Of a DNA stretch of 64,000 nucleotides, positions 36,895 through 43,880 are shown in pieces. The stretch covers positions 1,067,890-1,131,889 of the forward strand of contig CAXXPK010000003.1 of the NCBI GenBank assembly GCA_963678075.2. The letters run 5' to 3'. How positions within the stretch are numbered: position 1 is the first letter of the stretch; each line of letters opens with the position of its first letter. Below the pieces are notes generated by a model. It made no database searches. It was not told the origin of the DNA and was given only the letters and a program-made list of their open reading frames with translations. Origin of the DNA: Oleispirillum sp963678075. GTDB lineage: Bacteria > Pseudomonadota > Alphaproteobacteria > Rhodospirillales > Rhodospirillaceae. The position numbers and the translations under genes are program-made.

Positions 36895-36922
36895 TCCACA
36901 CCGTTCCGCGCAACGGTGTGGA
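36895..36922 (+). promoter_or_regulatory. Strong inverted repeat in the ispDF leader
   Basis: TCCACACCGTT (36895-36905) and AACGGTGTGGA (36912-36922) are perfect 11-base inverted arms with a 6-base loop. The repeat lies 72 bases before the ispDF start codon in a 251-base divergent region. There is no T tract, so it is not an ordinary terminator. The left arm is also complementary over nine bases to AACGGTGTG at 36999-37007, inside the first codons of ispDF. It could be a regulator's operator or an RNA element; neither is proven. Confidence 0.6.
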
Positions 36923-36994
36923 TGTATTCATGGCGGAACCGAAGAAACCGCGATACCGTGAGGCGTCGTTTGGCACCTTGGACGAGGGAACTGG

Positions 36995-38155
36995 ATGAAA
37001 CGGTGTGTGGCTTTGGTCGTCGCGGCAGGCCGCAGCGAACGGTTCGGCGGGGATATTCCGAAACAGTACAAAACCTTGGGCGACTCCCCATTGTTGCGCC
37101 AGACGCTGGGGCGCCTGTCCGCGCACCCCGATATCACCGAGGTGCGGGCGGTCATTCACCCCAACGACCTGCGGCTCTATGAAGGCGCCGCCAAGGGGCT
37201 GGGGTTGGCCCCGCCGGTTCTCGGCGGGCAGGAGCGCCAGGACTCGGTGCGCATGGGGCTGGAGGTTCTGGCCACCGATCCGCCGGAACTGGTCCTGATC
37301 CACGACGGTGCGCGCCCTTTCGTCGGCGCCGGCGTCATCGATCGTATCCTGGACGCCCTGGAACACAGCGACGCCGCCATTCCAACCCTGCCGCTCTCCG
37401 ACACCTTGAAGCGCTCCACCGATGGCAACGGTTGCGAAACCGTGGACCGCTACAATCTATGGCGCGCCCAGACGCCACAGGGGTTTCGTTTCCAGTCGAT
37501 TCTTAAGGCACATCGTGACGCAGCGGGACTGGCCCTGACCGACGACGCCGCCGTCGCGGAACGCGCGGGATTGAGCGTTTCCCTGATCGAGGGAGAGGAA
37601 CGCAACTTCAAAATCACCACGCCGCAAGACCTCCAGCGTGCCTGCGATCTCATTCGCGGCCCCCTGGAATGCCGCGTTGGATTCGGCATCGATGTTCATA
37701 AGCTTGGCGAAGGAAACTCTGCAACCCTCTGTGGCGTCGTCATCCCCCACGATCAAGGGTTGGAAGGACACTCCGACGCCGACGTCGCCTTGCATGCCCT
37801 CACCGATGCCCTGCTGGGAACCATCGCGGCGGGTGACATCGGACGGCATTTTCCGCCGTCCGAGGAACAATGGCGCGGCGCGGCTTCGGTTCTGTTCGTC
37901 AATCGCGCCGTCGCCTTGGTGCGGGCACGCGGCGCGCGGATCGTCCATGCCGACATCACCATCATGGGCGAAGCCCCGCGTGTCGGACCGCATCGCCGGA
38001 TGATGACAACGCGCGTCGCCTCCCTGCTGGGAATCGACAGCGGCCATGTCGCGATCAAGGCGACGACCACGGAGCAACTGGGTTTCATCGGACGGCGCGA
38101 AGGCTTGGCCGCGCAGGCGGTGGTGACCATCCAGTGTCCGGCGACGACGACCTAA
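36995..38155 (+). CDS. ispDF: Bifunctional IspD/IspF isoprenoid synthesis enzyme
   Basis: This fusion carries out two steps of the MEP pathway: CTP transfer to methylerythritol 4-phosphate (IspD) and cyclisation to MEcPP (IspF). The 386 residues divide near position 228. The IspD part has VVAAGRSERFGGDIPKQY and LIHDGARPFV; the IspF part starts VGFGIDVHKLGEG with the metal-binding DxH, and has GHSDADVALHALTDALLGT and ATTTEQLGFIGRREG. Such fusions are typical of alphaproteobacteria. A GAGGGAA ribosome site precedes the ATG. Its last four bases overlap the convergent cutA-like gene. Confidence 0.96.
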   Translation: MKRCVALVVAAGRSERFGGDIPKQYKTLGDSPLLRQTLGRLSAHPDITEVRAVIHPNDLRLYEGAAKGLGLAPPVLGGQERQDSVRMGLEVLATDPPELVLIHDGARPFVGAGVIDRILDALEHSDAAIPTLPLSDTLKRSTDGNGCETVDRYNLWRAQTPQGFRFQSILKAHRDAAGLALTDDAAVAERAGLSVSLIEGEERNFKITTPQDLQRACDLIRGPLECRVGFGIDVHKLGEGNSATLCGVVIPHDQGLEGHSDADVALHALTDALLGTIAAGDIGRHFPPSEEQWRGAASVLFVNRAVALVRARGARIVHADITIMGEAPRVGPHRRMMTTRVASLLGIDSGHVAIKATTTEQLGFIGRREGLAAQAVVTIQCPATTT

Positions 38156-38373
38156 CGCGGTAAGGTTTGCGCCGCGATCCAATCCAGGAACGGCGCGCTT
38201 CCCCCCACCAACGGCAACGCCACGATGCACAGGCATTCATAGCTGTGGATCGTGCGAATTGCTTCCTCCAGACGCAGCAACAGGGAGACGATGCGATCGG
38301 CCAGGATTCCCGCCTCGTCACGATCCTTTGCTGTGACATAAACAAGACAGAACGCCTGGGACGGCAACGACAT
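38152..38373 (-). CDS. Shortened CutA-like protein with internal deletion
   Basis: The 73-residue protein matches the two ends of CutA, a small trimeric protein linked to divalent-metal tolerance that normally has about 105-112 residues. The front (CLVYVTAKDRDEAGILADRI) is the CutA N-terminus, and the back (IHSYECLCIVALPLVGG, then FLDWIAAQT) is the CutA C-terminus. The middle strands, roughly 35 residues usually containing ERLAACVN and the YxWxG stretch, are missing without loss of frame. The ribosome-binding site GGAGGAGGG before the ATG is excellent, so it may still be expressed. Whether it folds is unknown. Confidence 0.75.
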   Translation of the reverse strand: MSLPSQAFCLVYVTAKDRDEAGILADRIVSLLLRLEEAIRTIHSYECLCIVALPLVGGSAPFLDWIAAQTLPR

Positions 38374-38476
38374 AAGCTTCCCTCCTCCGGCACGCGATGC
38401 CGCATGGACAAGCGGCTTCTTCCCCGTTTACCATGCTCGGCGTGCCAACGCCAACCGCGCGACACGAGGTTTTCGC

Positions 38477-38782
38477 ATGAACCGGTCAAGTCGTCAGACC
38501 AAGAAGTCGGCCCCATCGATAGGCGATGCGCAGGCATCCCCGACCCAGATCAAATGGCTGCATCGCGGGCTAACCCAGGCTGGCGGCAAATTGCCGCTTT
38601 TCGACGAAAGTGGGCGGCGCGTCAGCCATCGCACCGTTCAGCCCTGTCTCGATCATGGATGGGCCGAACCCTGGTTCATCAACCCCCTGATGCCGAATTG
38701 GCAGGTCTGTCGCCTGACCCAGGAGGGGCGCGCACTGGTTTCCAACGTCTCCGAAAAATCTCTTAACTGCAAATGCGGTTAA
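38477..38782 (+). CDS. Conserved hypothetical protein, about 100 residues
   Basis: A small basic protein of 101 residues. The central part, IKWLHRGLTQAGGKLPLFDESG then TVQPCLDHGWAEPWFINPL and WQVCRLTQEGR, looks like a winged-helix-like fold ending in a LTxEGR motif typical of small DNA-binding or transcript-associated proteins. I do not know an experimentally studied member. Codon use resembles its neighbours. It reads toward the tRNA-Pro gene, which is on the other strand. Confidence 0.65.
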   Translation: MNRSSRQTKKSAPSIGDAQASPTQIKWLHRGLTQAGGKLPLFDESGRRVSHRTVQPCLDHGWAEPWFINPLMPNWQVCRLTQEGRALVSNVSEKSLNCKCG

Positions 38783-38856
38783 ATGTAACGAAACCGTAAC
38801 AATAACGCCGCGCAACCGCGCGGGCGAGTTGAATTCTCAAAATGACTTGGGGAAAA

Positions 38857-38933
38857 TGGTCGGAGCGGCGGGATTCGAACCCACGACCCCCAGCACCCCA
38901 TGCTGGTGCGCTACCAAACTGCGCCACGCTCCG
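38857..38933 (-). tRNA. tRNA-Pro (anticodon GGG)
   Basis: A 77-base gene with an acceptor stem CGGAGCG/CGCTCCG, discriminator A and encoded CCA. The anticodon stem CCAGC/GCTGG encloses loop ATGGGGT with anticodon GGG. The T arm is GTGGGTTCGAATCCCGC. Confidence 0.96.
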
Positions 38934-38982
38934 ACTCGGTGTCGCCCCACCGGAAAACAAGGGGGGTCGAACAAGGAGGCGC

Positions 38983-39011
38983 ACTATAGACTGCCGCCTC
39001 CCGCCGCGCAA
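38983..39011 (-). promoter_or_regulatory. Probable promoter of tRNA-Pro
   Basis: On the minus strand TTGCGC (39006-39011) and TATAGT (38983-38988) are separated by exactly 17 bases. They lie about 50 bases upstream of the mature tRNA-Pro 5' end. Confidence 0.6.
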
Positions 39012-39030
39012 GCCGCCAAATGATGGTTTT

Positions 39031-39573
39031 TCAGACGGCTTCCGCGCCGCCGGTCACGGCGCATTCCAGGGTGATTTTCAGTGCCTCGAGAATCCGCACG
39101 GCGGCCTCGACCTCGGCCTTTTGTCCAACGGACAGGGCACCGTTTGGCAAGGTTGACCGATGCGGCATCGAAGCCTGCGGAAGATCCAGGGGCAAACCCG
39201 GTTCCCGCACCTCCGCCGATAACGGGTTGGCGGCAACGGAAACCTCCCCTGGCGAGGGCTCCCTCCCGGCGACGAAGGCGTCGGCTCCCTTCTCCGCCAG
39301 CAGCTTCTGCACGCCCTTGATGGTGAAGCCGTCGCCATAAAGCCGGTCCCGGATGGAGCGCAACAGCAGCACATCCTCCGGTCGGTAATAGCGCCGCCCG
39401 CCGCCGCGCCTCATCGGTTGGATCGCGGCGAAACGGGTTTCCCAGAAGCGCAAGACATGCTGCGGCACATTCAGATCGGCGGAGACCTCGCTGATCGTCC
39501 GGAACGCCGATTCGGACTTGTGTCCGCGCCGCGCGCCAGCATCCACGCCGTTGCTCGCCTGCCCCGTCGTCAT
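39031..39573 (-). CDS. MerR family transcriptional regulator
   Basis: The 180-residue protein has a MerR winged helix-turn-helix (about residues 26-95: FRTISEVSADLNVPQHVLRFWE, then GRRYYRPEDVLLLRSI and YGDGFTIKGVQKLL). The C-terminal region has no cysteine metal site and ends in a helix (VGQKAEVEAAVRILEALKITLE). This small MerR-like gene after ihfA is conserved in alphaproteobacteria. The effector is unknown. It follows ihfA in the same direction by 25 bases. Confidence 0.9.
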   Translation of the reverse strand: MTTGQASNGVDAGARRGHKSESAFRTISEVSADLNVPQHVLRFWETRFAAIQPMRRGGGRRYYRPEDVLLLRSIRDRLYGDGFTIKGVQKLLAEKGADAFVAGREPSPGEVSVAANPLSAEVREPGLPLDLPQASMPHRSTLPNGALSVGQKAEVEAAVRILEALKITLECAVTGGAEAV

Positions 39574-39598
39574 TGCACCGCCTTCCTACGTCGAGTCC

Positions 39599-39895
39599 TC
39601 ACGCGCCTTCGTTGATGCGCGCCTTCAGCAATTGCGAGGGCCGGAAAACCAGCACCTTACGGGGCAGAATCGGGACTTCCTCGCCGGTTTTGGGATTGCG
39701 ACCGATGCGCTCCCCCTTGCTGCGGACGGAAAAACTACCGAACGAGGAAATCTTGACCACATCGCCCTTTGCCAGAGCAGTGGAAACCTCGTCCAGCACC
39801 ATCTCCAGCAAATCGGCGGACTCATTACGAGACAACCCGACTTCCTGGTAGACCGCTTCGCTCAGATGCGCGCGGATAACCGTTTGCTCACTCAT
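39599..39895 (-). CDS. ihfA: Integration host factor subunit alpha
   Basis: IHF-alpha pairs with IHF-beta to bend DNA in recombination, replication and sigma-54 promoters. The 98-residue protein starts MSEQTVIRAHLSEAVYQEVG after a GGAGG ribosome site and contains FGSFSVRSKGERIGRNPKTG, with the DNA-intercalating proline region. The open frame upstream is not coding. It fits the presence of sigma-54 activator NtrC in this window. The ihfA-merR pair is conserved. Confidence 0.96.
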   Translation of the reverse strand: MSEQTVIRAHLSEAVYQEVGLSRNESADLLEMVLDEVSTALAKGDVVKISSFGSFSVRSKGERIGRNPKTGEEVPILPRKVLVFRPSQLLKARINEGA

Positions 39896-39923
39896 GCGAG
39901 CCTCCATTCTTAGCCAAGGAGAA

Positions 39924-39952
39924 AGCATATCAACCGCTAAAAAATGCCGCAA
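39924..39952 (-). promoter_or_regulatory. Probable promoter of ihfA-merR
   Basis: On the minus strand TTGCGG (39947-39952) and TATGCT (39924-39929) are spaced by 17 bases. The -10 is 29 bases upstream of the ihfA ATG. The fabH terminator lies just upstream, so ihfA needs its own promoter. Confidence 0.55.
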
Positions 39953-39997
39953 TATCAAAATGGTGGCTCTGCCCCAGATTTCAAAAGGGGACGACAT

Positions 39998-40024
39998 AAA
40001 AAACCGACCCTGAACGGGCCGGTT
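39998..40024 (-). terminator. Rho-independent terminator of the plsX-fabH operon
   Basis: Read on the minus strand, AACCGGCCC and GGGTCGGTT form a stem with one mismatch and the loop GTTCA, followed by a run of six T. It lies 45 bases after the fabH stop codon and upstream of the ihfA promoter. Confidence 0.8.
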
Positions 40025-40068
40025 ATCGTCTTCCGCCGGTTGCGGCAAGGCGCCATAAGCGCCGGGGA

Positions 40069-41046
40069 TCAAAGCCGAATCAGGGCCGAACCCCAAGTGA
40101 ATCCGCCACCCATGGCCTCCAACAGGATCAAGTGGCCGGGCTTGATTCGGCCGTCCTTAACCGCTGCATTCAAGGCCAGGGGAATCGACGCGGCGGAGGT
40201 GTTGGCGTGACGATCCAGGGTCATCACGATCCGGTCTTCGGGGATCCCCGCCTTCTTCGCGGTGCTTGCCAGGATGCGGCGATTCGCCTGATGCGGCACC
40301 ATCCAGTCAAGATCGGCGCTGGAATACCCGTTGACGGAAAGCGCCTCATCGACCACCGCAACCAGTTTCGTCACCGCGTGCCGGAAGACTTCCTTGCCTT
40401 CCATATGAACGCATCCGACCGTCTTCGTCCGCGACGGCCCGCCATCCACATACAAAAGATCGCGGAAGCGCCCGTCGGCATGCAAGTGGGTGGAAAGGAT
40501 GCCGGTATCGGTATTCTTGCCCTCGCCTTCTGCGGCGCGCAGCACCACGGCGCCCGCACCATCGCCGAACAGAACGCAGGTATCGCGATCGGTCCAATCG
40601 AGAATACGGGAAAAGGTCTCGGCGCCGATCACCAGGGCGGTCTTAATATCTCCGGAACGGATGAACTTATCGGCCGTCGCCAGGGCATACAGGAAGCCCG
40701 AACACACCGCCTGAACGTCGAAGGCGAAGCCGCCCAAAACCCCCAGGTTGGCCTGCACCTTGGCCGCAGTCGCCGGAAAGGTATCGTCCGGCGTGGTGGT
40801 GCCCAGCACGATCAGGTCGATCTCGTCCGGGGAGACCCCGGCATCTTCCATCGCCTTGACCGCAGCCGCCGTCGCCAGATCCGAGGTCAACTCACCCTCG
40901 GCGGCAATATGCCGCTGCCGAATACCGCTCCGTTCGACGATCCACTCGTCCGAAGTCTCGACGGTCTTTGCAAGGTCGTCATTGGTGACGATCCTTTGAG
41001 GCAGATACGCCCCCACGCCTATAAGGCGCGATCGAATAATGCTCAT
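40069..41046 (-). CDS. fabH: Beta-ketoacyl-ACP synthase III
   Basis: FabH condenses acetyl-CoA with malonyl-ACP to start type II fatty-acid synthesis. The 325-residue protein has the thiolase fold: N-terminal RSRLIGVGAYLPQRIVTN, catalytic cysteine in FDVQAVCSGFLYAL near residue 113, histidine in DWMVPHQANRRI, and the asparagine in the DRHANTSAAS segment. Its ATG overlaps the plsX stop by four bases, so the two are coupled. Confidence 0.97.
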   Translation of the reverse strand: MSIIRSRLIGVGAYLPQRIVTNDDLAKTVETSDEWIVERSGIRQRHIAAEGELTSDLATAAAVKAMEDAGVSPDEIDLIVLGTTTPDDTFPATAAKVQANLGVLGGFAFDVQAVCSGFLYALATADKFIRSGDIKTALVIGAETFSRILDWTDRDTCVLFGDGAGAVVLRAAEGEGKNTDTGILSTHLHADGRFRDLLYVDGGPSRTKTVGCVHMEGKEVFRHAVTKLVAVVDEALSVNGYSSADLDWMVPHQANRRILASTAKKAGIPEDRIVMTLDRHANTSAASIPLALNAAVKDGRIKPGHLILLEAMGGGFTWGSALIRL

Positions 41047-42092
41047 ATAACTTGCACCTCAGCCGTGACGGATTGGGAGTGCAGCTTCGCGAGTTCGGCG
41101 TTGATCTGTTCGTTGAAACCGTGTCTGACCATGTCAACGGCGGTACCGATGGCGTTGGCAAAACCCAATCCATCGGTACCGCCGTGACTTTTGACGACAG
41201 TTCCGTTTAGGCCGAGGAACATTGCACCATTATAACGGCGAGGGTCGGTACGGTGGCGAACCCGGTTCATCGCCGGCCGCGCCAAAAGATATCCAAGCTG
41301 CGCGAGAATCGAACTTTTGAAGGCCTCCTTCAGGAAACGGCTCATCACCTTGGCCGTTCCTTCCATGGTCTTCAGCGCGACGTTGCCGGTGAAGCCATCG
41401 GTCACCACTACGTCAACGGTGCCGATACCGATATCGTCGCCTTCGACGAATCCGGAGAAATTCACCAGCCCCGCGTTCTCTCGCAAGATCTCAGCCGCTT
41501 CCTTCACCTCGTTGCGCCCCTTCTGCTCTTCTTCCCCAATGTTGAGAAGGCCAACCGTCGGCATATCCATATCCAACAGGCTGCACGCGAACAAGGTCCC
41601 CATGAGGGCGAATTCAACAAGGTTGTTGGCATTGCATTCGGTGTTGGCCCCAAGGTCCAACACCACGCTTTCCCCTCGCTGCGTCGGCATCAACGTGGCG
41701 ATAGCGGGCCGGTCGATCCCTGGCAAAGTCCGTAAGCTCAACTTAGACATGGCCATCAGCGCGCCGGTGTTGCCCGCCGAAACCACGCCATCGGCCTGTC
41801 CGTCCTTTACGGCCTTGATTGCTTTGGCCATGCTGGAATTGCGTCCATTTCGCAACGCGACGGACGGCTTATCGTTATTGGTGACAATATCGGGGGCATG
41901 GCACAAGGTGACGATGTCACGAAGTCCCTTGTACCGCTTCTCCAGAAGCGGCTGCAACACGGCTTCATCGCCGAACAGCAAATAGCGCACGTCTGGATGA
42001 CGCTTTCGGGCCAGGGAGATTCCGTCCAGGACGATGTCCGGCGCGTCATCTCCACCCATTCCATCCAGCGACAGCGTAATGGGTTTCGACAC
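41043..42092 (-). CDS. plsX: Phosphate acyltransferase PlsX
   Basis: PlsX makes acyl-phosphate from acyl-ACP for phosphatidic acid synthesis. The 349-residue protein starts MSKPITLSLDGMGGDDAPD and has the family segments SMAKAIKAVKDGQADGVVSAGNTGALM, LDLGANTECNANNLVEFALMG and VVTDGFTGNVALKTMEG. The rpmF-plsX-fabH order is conserved through proteobacteria. Confidence 0.97.
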   Translation of the reverse strand: MSKPITLSLDGMGGDDAPDIVLDGISLARKRHPDVRYLLFGDEAVLQPLLEKRYKGLRDIVTLCHAPDIVTNNDKPSVALRNGRNSSMAKAIKAVKDGQADGVVSAGNTGALMAMSKLSLRTLPGIDRPAIATLMPTQRGESVVLDLGANTECNANNLVEFALMGTLFACSLLDMDMPTVGLLNIGEEEQKGRNEVKEAAEILRENAGLVNFSGFVEGDDIGIGTVDVVVTDGFTGNVALKTMEGTAKVMSRFLKEAFKSSILAQLGYLLARPAMNRVRHRTDPRRYNGAMFLGLNGTVVKSHGGTDGLGFANAIGTAVDMVRHGFNEQINAELAKLHSQSVTAEVQVI

Positions 42093-42131
42093 TAGACCCG
42101 TTCCCCTTGGTTTTCCTGGCGCCTAAAACGC

Positions 42132-42311
42132 TTAGGCGACCTGTTTCACCACTTCGCGGCCGTCGTACTGACCGCAAGAGGCGCAAACATGATGCGGACG
42201 CTTCAGCTCCCCGCAATTCGGGCACTCAACGTAAGACGAGGCCTTCAGCGCATGATGCGAGCGACGCATGTTGCGCTTCGAGGTGGACGTCTTTTTCTTT
42301 GGAACTGCCAT
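42132..42311 (-). CDS. rpmF: 50S ribosomal protein L32
   Basis: A 59-residue protein, read directly from the sequence: MAVPKKKTSTSKRNMRRSHH at the start and a C-terminal zinc ribbon with CPNC and CASC pairs (ECPNCGELKRPHHVCASCGQ). This is the zinc-binding (C+) form of L32. It lies 39 bases before plsX and 98 bases after yceD, in the standard yceD-rpmF-plsX order. Confidence 0.96.
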   Translation of the reverse strand: MAVPKKKTSTSKRNMRRSHHALKASSYVECPNCGELKRPHHVCASCGQYDGREVVKQVA

Positions 42312-42409
42312 GGCTCTCTCTCTTTTCCTTCTCGAAGGGTCCCATAGAAGGCCGGATTAATTAGACGAAATCGGCCCCCAGGGCAAGCCTTATACGCATC
42401 AGGGCCGCA

Positions 42410-42982
42410 TCACGTTTCGTTACCATTCGCATCGTCCCGCCCAGAGCCGCGTAAAGCCTGCAAAACTGCGAAGGGATTGGTGGTTTTCGAGGAGGGTTCA
42501 CGATCGGCGATAGGAACCGGCGGGGCTTGAAATTCCACGTTGGGACGGCGCGGATAGGGATCCAGCGCCAACGCCAGAATCTCCGCGATAGGAGCCCCCG
42601 CATCGGAAACGCCCCTGACAATGGGGTCCGGGACCTCTTCATCGTCGGGGTCGAGGTCGATCACCGCCTCTTCCGCCGCGTTGGCCCCGTTCTCGAGAAA
42701 CAGTAACGACACCGGTTCGTCGATGATCTGTTCCACGGGCTCCAGACTAACCACGCAAGCCTGGGAGACACGGGCCCGCAAGCGTCCCTCCCCCCGCACC
42801 ATCCGACCGCCCTCGTGCGCGGTCAGGGTCAAGTCGGCCGCCACCTCGTCGCAGGACAGAATCCCCAGGCGCACGGCCAATGCCGCGCATTCCTCCGCCG
42901 TCGCAACCAGGTTCACCGTCAATCCGTCGGCGGGGAGTTTCCGAACCGTGAACTTTCTTGAGAATTCTTCATTGATATTCAT
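42410..42982 (-). CDS. yceD: YceD/DUF177 family protein
   Basis: The 190-residue protein belongs to DUF177, encoded before rpmF in most bacteria and linked to 23S rRNA accumulation in plants and bacteria. The core shows SQACVVSLEPVEQIIDEPVSLLF near residue 75, followed by an acidic stretch (DLDPDDEEVPDP). Then comes APIAEILALALDPYPRRPN, the family end signature. The four-cysteine pattern of some members is incomplete. Its ATG overlaps the stop of the upstream CBP3-like gene by four bases. Confidence 0.9.
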   Translation of the reverse strand: MNINEEFSRKFTVRKLPADGLTVNLVATAEECAALAVRLGILSCDEVAADLTLTAHEGGRMVRGEGRLRARVSQACVVSLEPVEQIIDEPVSLLFLENGANAAEEAVIDLDPDDEEVPDPIVRGVSDAGAPIAEILALALDPYPRRPNVEFQAPPVPIADREPSSKTTNPFAVLQALRGSGRDDANGNET

Positions 42983-43245
42983 GATTCTAGAACCGGATCT
43001 TTATCCATTAACAGAAAACCGCGAAACACCGGAAAAGCCACCCCTCCGTCCAGGGACACGGCATCCGCTTGCGTCGCCAAGGCCACATCGGCGACCTCCA
43101 TATAGCGCGCCAGAGCCGTCACCGCCAGCCCATCCGCATCCATATCGGCAAACATCGCGTCGAACAACGCGCCGACTCGCCGCTGCCAAAGTGCCTCGGA
43201 CGCCGCCGTTGCCCCGACCGTGACGGGCTTGCGAAACCAAGCCAA
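42979..43245 (-). CDS. Degenerate ubiquinol-cytochrome c chaperone (CBP3 family) remnant
   Basis: In related genomes this place, divergent from bamE and before yceD, holds a CBP3-like chaperone of about 170-190 residues for cytochrome bc1 assembly. Here only 88 residues remain. LFDAMFADMD near residue 27 is the family's central motif. It is followed directly by TALARYMEVADVALATQ and GGVAFPVF, which resemble the C-terminal part; the stretches between seem to be missing. The in-frame start is TTG. An ATG seven bases upstream, in another frame, suggests a possible early frameshift. The ATGA coupling to yceD is kept. Loss of function is likely but not certain. Confidence 0.6.
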   Translation of the reverse strand: MAWFRKPVTVGATAASEALWQRRVGALFDAMFADMDADGLAVTALARYMEVADVALATQADAVSLDGGVAFPVFRGFLLMDKDPVLES

Positions 43246-43337
43246 TTCCCATCCCCCCTTTCGCCTTCGGCTTTGCTGCTTTATATCGAACTCTAATCCT
43301 ATATAGTGGCGTCACGAAGGGGATGGAGACGATACCC

Positions 43338-43808
43338 ATGGACATCGACACTGTAAAATCCCGGATGCGCTTCGCCATCACGATTCTGGCTGTCGGCGTT
43401 GTTCTGTCCGGTTGCGGACCGCGCCTTTCCACCAGCGGAAACAAGCCATTGGCGGATGATCTGGCGCGGATCAAGCCCGGTGAACAGACGCGATCCCAAG
43501 TGCGTGAGATTTTGGGCTCTCCGTCCAGTCAGTCGCTCTACGGGCAAGAAACCTGGTTCTACATCAGCATGACCCAGGAAGCCGTAGCCTTCTTCGCACC
43601 CGAGGAAGTCGATCGCAGCGTCCTTTCGATCACCTTTGACGAACAGGGTGTCGTGCAGTCGATTTCCAATCTTGGCAAGGACGACGGCCAGGACGTGGCG
43701 TTGTCTGGAAAAAAGACTCCGACTGCGGGACACGACATGTCCATTGTCGAACAGATGATCGGAAATATCGGTCGTTTCAACTCGAAGATCGGCGACAACA
43801 AAAAGTAA
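43338..43808 (+). CDS. bamE: Outer membrane assembly lipoprotein BamE (SmpA/OmlA)
   Basis: BamE is a lipoprotein of the BAM complex that inserts outer-membrane proteins. The ATG at 43338 has a GGAG ribosome site; an in-frame ATG at 43323 is also possible. The 156-residue protein has a signal peptide with lipobox LSGC near residue 24, then IKPGEQTRSQVREILGSPS and GQETWFYISM, the SmpA/OmlA core. It diverges from the CBP3-like gene, and TATAGT at 43302 may be its -10 box. Confidence 0.92.
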   Translation: MDIDTVKSRMRFAITILAVGVVLSGCGPRLSTSGNKPLADDLARIKPGEQTRSQVREILGSPSSQSLYGQETWFYISMTQEAVAFFAPEEVDRSVLSITFDEQGVVQSISNLGKDDGQDVALSGKKTPTAGHDMSIVEQMIGNIGRFNSKIGDNKK

Positions 43809-43827
43809 AAGCCTCTCTTTCCCGCAT

Positions 43828-43859
43828 AAAAAACGCCCCCGGAAATCCGGGGGCATTTT
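43828..43859. terminator. Bidirectional Rho-independent terminator between bamE and hppA
   Basis: GCCCCCGG (43835-43842) and CCGGGGGC (43847-43854) form an 8-base-pair GC stem with loop AAAT. A run of A precedes it and ATTTT follows, so it can stop transcription from both converging genes. Confidence 0.9.
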
Positions 43860-43880
43860 CGCATGGGCGATCGACCGCGA

